A stretch of 64,000 bases of DNA from Diaporthe sp. PMI_573 (taxonomy: Eukaryota > Ascomycota > Sordariomycetes > Diaporthales > Diaporthaceae), in the NCBI GenBank assembly GCA_021399435.1, contig JAJTUP010000024.1, forward strand, positions 558,001-622,000, in the 5' to 3' direction. The notes beneath the pieces are model-generated. The model made no database searches. It saw only the letters and a list, made by a program, of their open reading frames with translations, and was not told the DNA's origin. The first letter of the stretch is position 1. Each line of letters opens with the position of its first letter. Below are positions 33,931 to 44,805 of the stretch, piece after piece. A program made the translations under genes and the position numbers.

Positions 33931-34230
33931 CTTGGCTGCTTTTGGCTTGGGTTTGGTGGTCTGGTGTATGGTATGGTATTGGGCGGTCGCCACGTGGGAG
34001 GGCTGCACAGGGGTCGCGGTGTAGGAGGTGCTTGGTGATCAAAGAACGGGCTTCGGATCGAACGATGGTGAAAGAGTACTTGGAGGACAGATGATTGGAC
34101 AGGCTGGTAGTCTCTATGCAGGGTCTTGATGCTCGAGTGTTTGGATGGATGTCTTGTCGATCAGGGTCTTGGATCCGGATGATGATGATGGTCCACTGTG
34201 GCAAGAACACATGTGGCGATGTCGTTCGAC

Positions 34231-34239
34231 CTTATATAT
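34231..34239 (-). promoter_or_regulatory. TATA-like element
   Basis: The minus strand reads ATATATAAG, about 300 bp upstream of the small secreted protein start. A long 5' UTR would be implied. Confidence 0.3.
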
Positions 34240-34299
34240 CGAGCTTCTATCCCTTCACGATACTGTCTTTCAGAGCGCAATATGTCTGGGAACAAAGTT

Positions 34300-35416
34300 G
34301 AATGCTCCTTGACCGTTGGAAGCCCGTTCAGCAGGTCAGCGATCATCCACTTGAGAATCAGCCGCCTGACTGGCAAACACCAATAGAATTATTCCCTGAC
34401 ATGAAGCGAAAGCCACTGGGTGAGACAGGTGGACGACAGATGGTGATTCGAAATACCATCCCCGAAAATGCGAAACTCGGTCGCACGCCCTGCCTTACGC
34501 CGGCTTGGGTGGCTTGTTGACGCGCAGTCATGTCCTGCACGTCGCCCTGCGCTGGCCGGGTCAGGGTCCACCGGCCACATGGCATTTTAGCACCCTGCAG
34601 GTGCCATCAGCAAATCAAAATTCCAAATTGCCAAATCGAAGAGAGACCGTGGGGTCGACGCAGATGCCTGAGGGACTTGACACGGACCCTGTGTTTATTG
34701 TCCAGGAGCAGAGGTGTCATCAAGCGCAGAAAGCTAGATCCCACGGGGGTCAGCCTGCCAATGGGAAGGCGGCCTGGGACGAAAGGATCATGCCCGGTGC
34801 TAGTTTGCGCACAAATGCAGGCATGAGTATATGTAAGACGGGTCGTCGTATTACATGCAATCTGCACGCAATGTGACACGGATCCAAGTTCTGCTTGAGG
34901 AAGTTGTGGAGAATCAAGCAATTGTTCCTGAAGATCCGGGAAACCGGCCGGCTGGGCACCTCTGGTCAAGCATTGTTGACATGTCTTGGCCAGCCTCTCG
35001 GCCATCTGGTGTGCATCACGCTCTTCTCTTAGCTCAGCCGAAAGTCTGAGCGCTAGGTTCCTAAATAGGTCAGCTGGAAATAAGGCGGCCTCGAAAAAGA
35101 AAAGGGTCTCCTTGTTCTCCGTCACCACAGGATGAGAATGTTCCACTTCCCGCAGGTCAGCTGGGCAAAACAAATCCGTCAGGCACAGAAGTCAAGCACA
35201 TTCCCGACCGAGTCCTTATGTCTGGGTAATAGTCTACCAAGCTCTCGGGGCCTAATACAGTGTGACGCCCTCAAAGCTTCGCCTTCATGGTAACACACAC
35301 GTGTGCTGATTAGTCTTTCGATTATGTCAGGGATTTGAATGATTGGCAGGGGCTCGCGCTAGACTATATTCTATGGTTATTTTTAAAATTGGAAGTGTTT
35401 TTGATTCCTGCACCAA
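34300..35416. other. Gene-free stretch
   Basis: Only short frames without recognisable motifs are present. I see no gene here. Confidence 0.4.
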
Positions 35417-37325
35417 CTATGCATCCTCGTTTCCAGGAAGCTTGGCAATCCAGGGCGGTGTCGAATCCTCGTCATGTCTCGCATCTCCACGCGATATCTC
35501 CGTTGAAAATCGTGTGACCGGGTCATTCGTCACATAGATGTGCTGCTCCACCCAAATGCGCCGGTTCTTCGCTACTGGCGTCCTGACTGGAGACGTCTCG
35601 TCGACGCCCGAGAAAGTCTGCGCGAGAAACGGAACAGGCCGAGAAGACTCAAAGCCGGGCACGAGCGGGGGCTCCGAGTCCCACCACCCGAGCCCAGACC
35701 CGACGCTGGAACTTGCCCCAAGCACCGCGCTGGGGCCCCGTGGCGAGCTGACCGAGACCTGCGTGGAGCACGTGTGATCCCCGTCGTGCGGAGTGTCCGA
35801 CAGCGGCACCGAGGGCTGCGCGTTGCTCTCCCTCTTCCCGCTGAGGCCGCTCACCCACGTCGCTGTAGACCCGACCTTGGAACTCCGCGTCGTATGGGTC
35901 GATCTAGTGGTGCGCGTGGCGTTGTTCCAGGCTTTGATCTTGCTGGGCAGGTACCGGAGGATGAGCAGTCGTGCGGACGGGAGGCAGGCGATGATGATGC
36001 CAACTGTGATCTCGACGTTAGACCAAGTGGCTAGCCAGGTCAAGTCCTCTGCAGGGATCAGAGGTGTGTTAGTCCACGTGGTCCAGCCGCATCGCACGAT
36101 GTTACGTATAATGCCAGCCTCCGATCACTTGCAGGTCGTGGAGGAATTGGCGTGGGAGTGCTTACTTGTAGGGTTATGCCCCTTGGTCATAATGACCAGA
36201 CATTGTAGGCGCAAGATGCTGACTATCGTCAAGCTATTCGAGTGCAAAGCCTCAGTCAGCAAGACATTCACACCGACCAGGGTAAAATACCGAAACACTC
36301 GCCGCTGAAGAACTTGACAAAGAATGGAACTCACAATATCCCGCAGCCAAACATGACGAAGGCATCCATCCTCTTCCTGAACGGCAGGTTCAGCTTTGTG
36401 ACTTGCCAGAACGGCAATGCAAGCATCCAAAGGTCCAGGGCGATCCCGATCCCCGCATGTGTCCAAGATAGCACGGAGAAATTCATGCATGTTCCCTTAT
36501 TTACACCTCGTCCTTGCCACATTTCCCAGAAGTAAGACGGCGGACTACACTGAAAGGCGTAGACGAGAATGAAAGTGAACATCAGGGCGACATTGAAGGC
36601 TTGTGTCGCCCAGACAATCCGTTGGAATTTCCTGTTTGTGAACAGTCGCAGATAGAGGAAGCAGATCGATGCCTTGACTAACGTCAGCGTGATGGTATAT
36701 ATCATCCCAAAGACCCAGAAGATTTTGATGTAGTGGTCGATCTCGTCATGCGTCAGTGTCCAGATGTCCTGGCCCATGCCCGCTTTGAGTTGCAATTGAC
36801 GGCCTGCGATGATACCAATGGTAGCTAGAAAGGCCGCGAGTATGGTAGCGTCGTCCCAGCCCCATATAGATAATTTGAGAACTCGGGTCAGCATTCGTAA
36901 CGTGAAGAACACCGTTTGGACCCCGAATAGGACCAGGAAAGCGATGTTGATGCTGTACAAACTGGGTGCCGTGGGGTTTTCGCAGGTGTTGACTGTGTAG
37001 TTCTTGATATCTGCGTAAATATGAGTGAGAGAATGTAGCAATTCTTACGAAATCTCGCACCTAAACTGTCCATTATGGAGCAGAGGCGGGCTACACAGAG
37101 CACGAATGGGTTGGGGCTCTCAAATTTCAAAGCTTCACAGAGACAGGTCGTATTGAATGAATCGCAGAGGGTCGTGCTTAATAGATTACCCACACATGTC
37201 ATCTATTGTTCGCATTTGGTCAACTCGACTTCTCTAGTAAAGAGTTTGATGGTATGAGTTTAACGTACCCCACAATCTGGCATGCCATCAAGATCCAACG
37301 ACGTGCTTTCATTCAGTGATGACAT
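35417..37325 (-). CDS. CFEM-domain Pth11-like seven-helix receptor (rhodopsin/SAT4-type)
   Basis: This is an integral membrane protein of about 528 residues that resembles Pth11-class GPCR-like receptors. Exons are 37325-37269, 37202-37049, 37010-36335, 36233-36166 and 36048-35417, and the phases close. Exons 1-2 code for a Cys-rich CFEM-like ectodomain (MPDCGMTC, FNTTCLCEAL, FVLCVARLC). The SAT4/rhodopsin-like membrane domain follows, with seven hydrophobic segments including GWDDATILAAF and TWLATWSNVEITVGI. The C-terminus is a hydrophilic Ser/Thr-rich cytosolic tail of about 150 residues. I do not see a signal peptide before the CFEM segment, so an upstream exon may be missing. Such receptors sense surfaces or nutrients in plant-associated fungi. 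Confidence 0.82.
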
Positions 37326-39209
37326 GGCGACGGACGTTCCTCAACGACGTTGTAGGTGAAGAGATGGATCTAAATGCCCATCTTTTCCCCCTACCATAAT
37401 CCTGGGTCAGGGGTTCATCTTGAACAGCAAGCCAAAGCCTGTGGCCGGGGCACTAGGAACCTTCCACAACAGATGCCTTGGCCGGGCTGAAAGCTTCCTT
37501 GTCCGTGACCCTGCGCTATCACCAAGGAGCAAGCAGCACGCAGCGTTCAAAGCATTGCGCACGCACGCCGATCGCGCAATTTTATTCAGGCCCAGCGAGG
37601 TTGGAGATCTTGAGCCCCCAGAAGCTATCTCCTAGCCAAGATCAAATGCCGTGCATCGGCGCCGTCAGGGTCCAGACAAAGACTTCAAGGGCCGTGCATC
37701 TGTCTGCTAGTGGATTACAAGCGAGGCAGACAGGTGTCAGTCGGCAACATCCCGATCCGGCGAGTTAAACTAGCGCAGTTGAGATGCTATGCTCAAGGGC
37801 TGGAAGTGATGACTGACCATCTCTGTTGGAACTGGGGGCCTGTAGTTCTGATCTGGGTCATATGATGTTGCCACGGTCCGTGAACGAATAGTGCCTTGCT
37901 GAAATTATAGGTTCCTTTTTCAAATAGCGAGCCCAGAAAGCGTTGTATCACAAGTTTCCAAGCATTAGGGTGACGGATTGGGCTGTCCCGACAGTCCGGT
38001 CCAGTAGAAAGAGCTATTCAATAAGTTAGGTGTCTGGCGAGGATGAGTCAACGGCAACTCCCATGGTGTCAACTGGTGCAAAGTGTCCGCCTTGATACTC
38101 GGGAAATCCGAACGAGCCCAGTGCGCTGTGATGAACGAAATCTTGCATTGCAAGGATGGACTACTTATTGCAAAATAACATGGATTTTGAGTCTGATCAC
38201 CTAGTCGTGTACTGTCGGAATGCAAGTGTCTCAAACGTAAGCCACCCTGTCCCAAAGTGATCTTCGTTCCGAATCCTTGCTGTCCATAGAGGACGATCAC
38301 TGGACTTGCGATGGATGGTGCATGGCCTGTTTATTAATCATGACTGTTTGTGCCTCAAAAGCGGGACCTCGATAAAACCAATTCGGGAAATGCAGACTAT
38401 TATGAAAGTCGGCGCATTCATTTAAGCGCCATGCACCACTCAGTTCAGCATCTGAGACAGCTACAAGAAGATGGTACCTCAAATAGTACTAATTTGAGTA
38501 GACCATCTTCGAGGCTTGGAATTGGCCCCAATATTGGCACTGGCATACTGGCTGTGGCCTTCAAGCTAATTTCATGAAAGCTGCTCACTCTTACCCTAAT
38601 CCCGCACATGGGCCTGGAATTGAACGCCTTCTGGCTGAGATGGAACTGACGAGTCTCCACCAACATAGCTGCTGCCAAAGTAGTCCTATGAGGCTCCTAA
38701 TTCTATTTACTCTCCGTTTGGTAATTGAATTGATAAAGGGCCGATTGTGGCGAAGGGATGAGCGTAAGCAAGAGCCCGTTTGGTCGGATCCGGGTTCCCG
38801 AGGGTTCAACCCGTTCTCTCTGTGTCCTCAGAAGTCAGGAAGATTCGCTTTGGCTATCTCAAGGGCTATGTCATATGGAGAGATCAGTGGAGATTTGTCG
38901 CTTCTCTCTCGACCAGGAGGAGTTAAATTGTCCAGGTTGCCGCATATGCAGGTACTGAATTATATTGTCTTGAGCCTTTTTGCATTGTGTGACCAAGGGC
39001 CCGACAAATTCTACAATGCATTGGAATCCAGTCCTAATCTTAATCAATGAGTGACAAAATTCCATAATTGACAATGTTACATGGCCCGACAATGAGAGAA
39101 TTTGTGACGTGGACTGTTGCCCTGTATCTGGCGCCCAGATGCCGAGAACAGCCTAAGCCTTCGGGATCTTTCTGAATCTATCGGTACCATAGTGCCCCTA
39201 TCCGTCCAT
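37326..39209. other. Gene-poor stretch of about 1.9 kb
   Basis: An open frame at about 38574-39050 (plus strand) has no recognisable motif or splice structure. I see no supportable gene or repeat. Confidence 0.4.
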
Positions 39210-39623
39210 TCAAGCGGTGACTTTGTCATTGAGGGCAGGGTCGGCGGCGTTGTGAAGCTCGTCACGAGCAACAGACTTCCCCGCAGACAGGACTGAATCT
39301 GCCGAATTGTGGAGTTCATCGCGGCCCACGCTCTTTGAGCCAGACAAGGCCGGATCAGCCGCATTATGAAGCTCATCACGGGCTACAGACTTTCCACCAG
39401 ATAGTGCCGGGTCGGCCGCGTTGTGAAGCTCATCACGAGCGACAATCTTTCCACCAGAAAGGGCTGGATCCGCTGCATTGTGAAGTTCGTCACGAGCTAC
39501 AGTCTTCACGGCAGAAAGAGCTGGGTCGGCAGAGTTATGTAGCTCATCCCTGAGATCGAGGCATGATGGACGGGCAGCGGTCAAAGTGGCAAGCAGAGTG
39601 AGGATGACGATGGAGAATTGCAT
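39210..39623 (-). CDS. Secreted protein of six tandem 19-residue repeats (candidate peptide precursor)
   Basis: This single-exon gene encodes 137 residues. It starts with a signal peptide (MQFSIVILTLLATLTAARPS). After it come six near-identical 19-residue units beginning RDELHN(A/S)AD and ending SGGKSVA or variants, at residues 25-43, 44-62, 63-81, 82-100, 101-119 and 120-137. The period is 57 nt. No Lys-Arg (Kex2) sites separate the units; each junction is VAR or VGR before DELHN. Tyr, Trp and Phe are absent from the repeats, and the only Cys is just before the first unit. It may be a structural secreted protein, an effector, or a precursor processed at single Arg residues. The neighbouring HxxHC proteins suggest a RiPP-like setting. 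No family is recognised. Confidence 0.7.
   Translation of the reverse strand: MQFSIVILTLLATLTAARPSCLDLRDELHNSADPALSAVKTVARDELHNAADPALSGGKIVARDELHNAADPALSGGKSVARDELHNAADPALSGSKSVGRDELHNSADSVLSAGKSVARDELHNAADPALNDKVTA
39213..39551 (-). repeat. 57-nt tandem coding repeat, six units
   Basis: The repeat encodes the six 19-residue units of the secreted protein. Units differ mainly at synonymous and a few spacer positions, so selection on the peptide rather than recent slippage is suggested. Confidence 0.8.
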
Positions 39624-40553
39624 TTTGATAAAGTGACTTTGGGGCCTGAAGTCTGGTTACAATGACTTATTCTGTTATGAGCGAGGGGTGTTATTTCAAG
39701 TCGAATCAGATATAATTGCTGTGATCAACAGGCGTTTCGTCAATTGAGGAGAGGCAGAAATGCCTCGGTACTTATGCTGCTCCCCTCCAAGTACTTGTGC
39801 TCAATGGAGCCTTTCCTCCTCGTTGGCATCAACTACCTACGTCCGACAATCCTAGAATTAGAGTGTATGGATTTGATGGCTCTTGGAAATCTCAACCACT
39901 CAGCTTGGGCCCTCAAGTAATCCCAGTACAGTCATGGCGCGAAGAGCAATAGAATGGTCTAGATAGCTTCAAGTCAAACCTTAGCCAAGGCGGTAAGGTC
40001 AATAGAACTATAAGAAATGATCCGATTCAAGACAGTATAGTTTACGGCATTGTAAAAGAACCATGTGACTTCAAGGGCGAGGCCTCAGGGCCTCAAGATA
40101 CCGACATAGGTCCGTATGCTGATATCTTGCTACCTAGGTAGGCTGTCATACACTCAGTCCTATCATGAATGCCCTTGAGGCTGGGCTGCTGTTACGGCGA
40201 GTCAAGCCCGAGAATGAATTGAAATTCTAAAACAAAGTTCAATAACTATTAGGCTGAGGACGCATTCTCCTCCAAGGCCGGAAATGGGTTACAATCCCTC
40301 AGCAGTTGACGAGGTATGAAAAACCCCCGAGACCACTGTAGGCTCATCTCACTCTTACCCAAACTCAAAACTACACAGATTCTCCCGTCGGTACTTCAAT
40401 TGAGGTCGTTCCCCAATCAGCTTTGATTTACCTTCTAATACAATTCATTCATCGGGAAGCGATTCTTCTTTAAGCCCGTTCTTTTCTCCCGGCTCACCTT
40501 TCAGGTCTGGAAACTTGGACGTAATTCGTGATCGATAGTCGACGACAATCATC
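39624..40553. other. Divergent intergenic region
   Basis: This is a region of about 930 bp between the repeat-protein gene (-) and the HxxHC gene (+). No gene or clear motif was seen. Divergent promoters are expected here. Confidence 0.4.
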
Positions 40554-41285
40554 ATGCATTACAGCCGCTTTCTCCCTTTAAACTCGAAAGAGCTTTCACG
40601 GTTGAGGTCCCCAGATCCCTACCACGACACAGGGGGCAATGACCCAGCCATCGGAAGACCTGGGAGGTCCCGAAGACGAGGTCTCTGCCTCCTGACAATC
40701 TCGGTTATGGCAGCATCTGCCTTAATTACTACACTGCTCTGGGTCCCAGCTATCAGACCATGGCAGCAAAATGGACTGTCCCATCCCAAGATTCTTGGGA
40801 ACGAGGAAACAGACTTGAAGCGATGCGGGCAAACACCAACCGAAGGAACGGCCTCTGGGGCAAAAGCTTTGAGCTGCGTGTACGACATGATTTCAGGATC
40901 CTGGGTCTTCCCAGAGTGCCACGACCGCGACCTCGAGAACGAGTTCCTATCCCACGAGCCCCGTTGGCAGTGGTGTGCTGATAAGGAAAGAACACAGGAG
41001 CTGTCGGTGCAGGAGATCCGCGCGACGGGCGGCAGCAACCCCACTGGCTATTTCGTGACGCCAGAGTACCACGACTACCACTGCGCGTTTACGTGGAGGA
41101 AGCTCCACCGGGCCATTCAGGGACTAAGGGTGATCGATGAGCACATTGGCGGCATGCGGCACACGAATCACTGTTCTAGCACCATGTATCGAGATCGCAC
41201 TGACGAGCCTGGGGTGGCTCATTTTGATTTGATATTCAGTGGCTGCATTAGTCTCGAGCATTCCGCGCTCACAAAGGCGGTGTAG
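40554..41285 (+). CDS. UstYa-like membrane protein with two HxxHC motifs
   Basis: This single-exon gene encodes 243 residues. The N-terminus is a cytosolic stretch with basic RSRRRG, followed by one transmembrane helix (LCLLTISVMAASALITTLLW). The lumenal domain carries CVYDMISGSWVFPECHD and the two family motifs, HDYHC (in a YHDYHCAFTWRKLHRA context) and HTNHC. Paired HxxHC motifs define UstYa/DUF3328-type oxidases, which cyclise or oxidise RiPP precursors in ustiloxin-like pathways. This branch, often left as a conserved fungal protein of unknown function, has the same motif pair with different flanks. Its location 0.9 kb from the repeat-peptide gene is notable. Catalytic activity is not demonstrated. 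Confidence 0.7.
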   Translation: MHYSRFLPLNSKELSRLRSPDPYHDTGGNDPAIGRPGRSRRRGLCLLTISVMAASALITTLLWVPAIRPWQQNGLSHPKILGNEETDLKRCGQTPTEGTASGAKALSCVYDMISGSWVFPECHDRDLENEFLSHEPRWQWCADKERTQELSVQEIRATGGSNPTGYFVTPEYHDYHCAFTWRKLHRAIQGLRVIDEHIGGMRHTNHCSSTMYRDRTDEPGVAHFDLIFSGCISLEHSALTKAV

Positions 41286-42777
41286 GCGATGAGGGCAAAC
41301 ACTAAGTCCTGCACATATTAATTGAACTTTATCCATCAAAGCTAGCTTCAAGTTCGATTAATTCACGATACTGCTGATGCTGCCACTACTGAAGGCGACT
41401 TACGCCGCCCTCAAGAATGTTGTTGGGCTGCGGCTGCGCAGGGCGTCGCACCTCCCTCCCTCTTAAGGCAATGATTTGTCCGAAATAGATATCGTCCCTC
41501 GCTTTTCAGGTTAAGGTACACTGACTCGTTCACCAGTGTGAGACGGCTGCTACTTCGGCATGGGTGATGGACGACCAGGGGCGTCAACACGCCACCCGAG
41601 ACCATACCATGCTATCTGAATGGTGCAGTTCTCCCCTGCGCGGATCCGGAGAATCCACATACAAGAGCTGAGGGGATAACGGGCCGGACTTTGAGCCTTC
41701 GGGGGCTAGCAAGCTTTGATCTCATCCCTTGCTATTCGGGATGCGGGACATTGAATCCTTCGCCAGTGTGAGGCCACTGGCAAGTTGGCATGGCAGGCAG
41801 GCAGTGGGGACCTTACTGTGCTTCATATGTAGGAAGTACGTGGCCGTCCAACTCACTTTGGTGAATGACCCAGATTCACTCGTACAGTTATCACCAGCCC
41901 TGGTTATTGTCTCAAACTGCCACAGGGACCAGAGGAGCGACTCGTGGCCCGAAGCCTGCGAGACGCTTGTGATGATTGTATCGTGTGGTCACAACCTGAG
42001 TCGAGCCTCTTTGCAACCTCCGGGTTGGTTTTCAAGGTGGCTTGACCAAATTGCCTTATAGCCCAGACATTATTATCCTTAAAGTGGTAATCGTTCTGCT
42101 TAGGGCGTGTTGCTAGTATAGAGATTATCACCTACACACCTGCCCGACCCGGGAGTCACGATGACCCCCTTCAAAGTTTTTCATTATTGAGTTCTCGGTT
42201 TCGGTTAGATACTTTCAGAGTTGCATCTTTTCCTGTCTATCCACGTAAGCATATATGGAACTTCCCAGCCCACGTCGACATAACTTCGGCTGTTTGGACC
42301 GGTGTAAGAACGCTCCGCGTGCCGCACCCCTTGCGAGCTTGGGACACGACCCGCTGCACCGCATTAGGAGAGAACTTTATGAATTCCCCAACTCCATCAT
42401 GTCTCGCCATTTGGCTCAATGAAACCATATTATTCAGACCGTGGTCGAAGTCTCGCTTGAGGAGCCAATAACGGCAGGGCGGGGGACGGATATGTTGTTT
42501 AAACATTTTTCCATGCCGCCAAGCACACGGTTCAAAGTACTCAATCACTACATGTATGGATCCACGATCGTTTTCGTCGGTCATAAGCCGAGAAGCACAT
42601 AACTGAGAATACACAAGTGCCATTGGTCCACGGAAGTCTTGCCAATAATACGCTGGAAACTACGGAACACAAGATACGATCGTTCTACGAAAATCTTGCT
42701 CAGTCCCAAGACGCGAAGTAAATGCCAGGAAAGACCCATTGAGTTCTTACTCACTCATAAGCCACCAGGTACGAAGC
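41286..42777. other. Gene-free stretch with a diverged direct duplication
   Basis: No supportable gene is present. Segments 41491-41571 and 41720-41801 can be aligned at roughly two-thirds identity and share CCAGTGTGAG, with many transition differences, so they may be decayed repeats. Confidence 0.35.
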
Positions 42778-43329
42778 TCACAGTACAATAGGTCCCTGGA
42801 AGTCTTCCTCAGACATCCTTCTCCAACCATTGTTCCCGCGAGTAATTGCATGCTTCTTGATCGCTGCTATCACACCGTCCCAGTCTCGGCACCTGTGGTC
42901 ATTTCCCCAGCCCTGGACTCCCATCAGCGACCACTCGACTCAAAAGCTTGTGAAGGGAAGAGTGCATCACATACAGAGACTCTCTGCGGCCACACGCTTG
43001 TGTCTATTGGGCGTTCCAAAGCCATGTCCGCGTGGCACATGACAGCTTGACGCAGGACCTCAGTGCAATGGGAGAGGTGTGCAAGCTCATCGTCGTTCAT
43101 ATGATCACCGCGGCGGGCGTTGTGGAAGTATTGCTTGATGTTGCCCTTTTGAAATCAGACAGACCAAAACTCAGCATCTTGTTTGTCTTCAATGACGAGG
43201 ATCATGGCACATACCAAGCAGTGTAGATGGTGCATGACTGAAACGGTGTACGCTTCTGTATCCTCGTCAAAATCGTCTGGATTCTCCCACATTCTTCCAC
43301 CGCCATGAAGCCCATATCGAGCAGGGTTA

Positions 43330-43345
43330 GAAACAGCTACCATGG
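43330..43345. repeat. Left copy of the 16-bp target-site duplication
   Basis: This copy reads GAAACAGCTACCATGG. The right copy at 44279-44294 differs at one base (C/T). Confidence 0.65.
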
Positions 43346-44278
43346 ACTATTTGTATTCTTTGAGTTCCTCTACTAAGCTGGAACGGCAATGAGTGTCCTA
43401 TAAGGACAAGGAACAATGTGTCTTATTGACGATAACAGTAAGATTCGCTATGCAAGGCTTTAAACAGTGACTTTTCAATCTTCTGCAAACCAGTGCTCTG
43501 TTAGATGCCACTACTTTGTACTATAAGTCTTAGTGTTGAGCCGTGCCTAGTCTTTGCCGCTATTTGCGCCGGCGCTGTTAACAAGCTCTTAATCCGTTAA
43601 GGTTGAAGCTATTGCGAGATACGAGCTAGTCAGATGCCGTTAAGCACTGTCAAAGTACCTTCGCTATGTGACTTAGGCGAACATAACTTGCCCGAAATAG
43701 ACTATAAAAGCCGCTCTGTCCTAGAAGGATCCGGATCGGTTCTGTATAGACTTGTCCCTCAAGATTATTTGAAAACAATTATTCGGCCTGTTGTAATTAC
43801 AAAACCAATACTACTATAATATAAGTCGGCCTAGTACACGTATCTAAGGCCTAGATAAGTTAACCACGATCTACTGTGTGGATATATGTTTTGACAGCCT
43901 TGCCAGAAATAGCCATAAAAATAGACTTTAACTACAATAAGCAAGTCTACTACAAGGCAAGGGCAGCTCTTCTATCAGAGTACCCTAACGAGAATCAATC
44001 AACAATGTCGACAAAAATAGGCGTGTTTATTAGTACACTGAGAACCTACGAGATCTATTCTAAATAGATCAAGGAGCTTCTGGCTATTAAATCAAGAATT
44101 GATAACAAAAAGCCAATTAAGAAAAAGGAGTGGAACAATATAAGCAGATGGCTTGACAAGGTCTATTAAGACAACTAGTGTAATGGCTTCTAAATATACG
44201 TGGTAGCAGAGTATACATAGTTGAATAAAATCAGTCGGAAAATATAATGATAGGTCTTTTAACCTTATACCAAGGAGG
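43346..44278. mobile_element. Decayed insertion (transposon relic), AT-rich
   Basis: The insert is about 933 bp and visibly richer in A+T than its flanks. It breaks the UstYa-family gene and is bounded by a 16-bp direct duplication. It contains a dispersed repeat (43516-43750) with a second copy at 49439-49650, and short frames such as 43876-44067 cut by stops. I see no terminal inverted repeats or known transposase motif, so the class is unknown. A 9-11-bp core of the duplication would suit a Mutator-like element, but this is speculative. Confidence 0.6.
43516..43750 (+). repeat. Dispersed repeat, copy 1 (transition-rich)
   Basis: It aligns with 49439-49650 over the full length, sharing long blocks such as AAGTCTTAGTGTTGAGCCGT. 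Many differences are C-to-T or G-to-A relative to copy 2 (for example GTTAAGCACTG against GTCAAGCACCG), which is the pattern left by RIP. Copy 1 also has short extra segments. Confidence 0.75.
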
Positions 44279-44294
44279 GAAACAGCTACTATGG
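44279..44294. repeat. Right copy of the 16-bp target-site duplication
   Basis: This copy reads GAAACAGCTACTATGG. Removing one copy plus the insert restores an uninterrupted frame across this point of the UstYa-family gene. Confidence 0.65.
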
Positions 44295-44805
44295 TGGCTA
44301 AATTCGACTTGTGTTCAGCATGCGCACCACGAATTTCCAGATTTGCAAGATTACCTACTTGGCTTGATCTAATGCCATATCAAACTGCCATTCTGCCCAG
44401 GGCCGGGATCAGTCTTCTCAAATCGGTCATCCTGTTCCAGAACGACCGTTTTCCAGGGGACTGCAGTGGGATCTTAGCACTTTGCAGGAAACTGTTTGAG
44501 AGGCATAATTGTATGTCCTTACTGTTGCCAAAGAACGCATCACTTCGAAGTCGACAATCGTGACGGTTGACGTAAATATCCCAGTTGATCTTCCAAATGA
44601 GCGTCAAAGTCAGCACTGCAAGAACAGCTAATACGCTGAGTGTTGCAAAACCAACGACCTTCACGCAGGGTGAGTGAGTTGCAAGAAATCGTTTCATGAG
44701 AGAACCATGTCTCCGCTTCCATAGCTTGAAGTTATTCAATATAGTCTCTTCATGCTCGTCTTCGTCCATCAGCGGCGTGGATACTTCGTGCGTGCCAGAC
44801 TTCAT

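Larger units (their letters stand above)
42778..44805 (-). pseudogene. UstYa/DUF3328-family gene interrupted by an insertion
   Basis: The 5' part (44805 down to about 44380) codes for the usual cytosolic start (PLMDEDEHEETI) and a transmembrane helix (VGFATLSVLAVLAVLTLTLIW), with a GTAAGG donor after FGNS. The 3' part has three exons. At 43340-43215 it codes for AVSNPARYGLHGGG and the first motif HHLHC. At 43145-42975 it has the second motif HLSHC, then VLRQAVMCHADMALE. At 42912-42778 it has GWGNDHRCRDWDGV. These match the family ending well. The reading frame is broken by about 0.93 kb of foreign AT-rich sequence (43346-44278) flanked by a 16-bp duplication. Upstream of the insert, the exon after the first intron also meets an in-frame TAG, so the gene has at least two lesions. 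Confidence 0.8.

Noticed and set aside
38803..38812. GGTTCAACCC resembling a tRNA B box
   Set aside because: No matching A box, acceptor stem or anticodon arm can be folded around it, so I do not call a tRNA.
38574..39050. 158-codon open frame in the gene-poor region
   Set aside because: No recognisable motif, signal peptide, splice support or promoter element; likely chance.
40554..41285. Tat-pathway (twin-arginine) signal, because of the RSRRRG stretch
   Set aside because: A eukaryotic membrane protein with a single helix fits better; twin-arginine export does not operate in fungal secretion.
43876..44067. 63-codon frame inside the insertion as a transposase fragment
   Set aside because: I cannot match it to any transposase family; kept only as part of the element.
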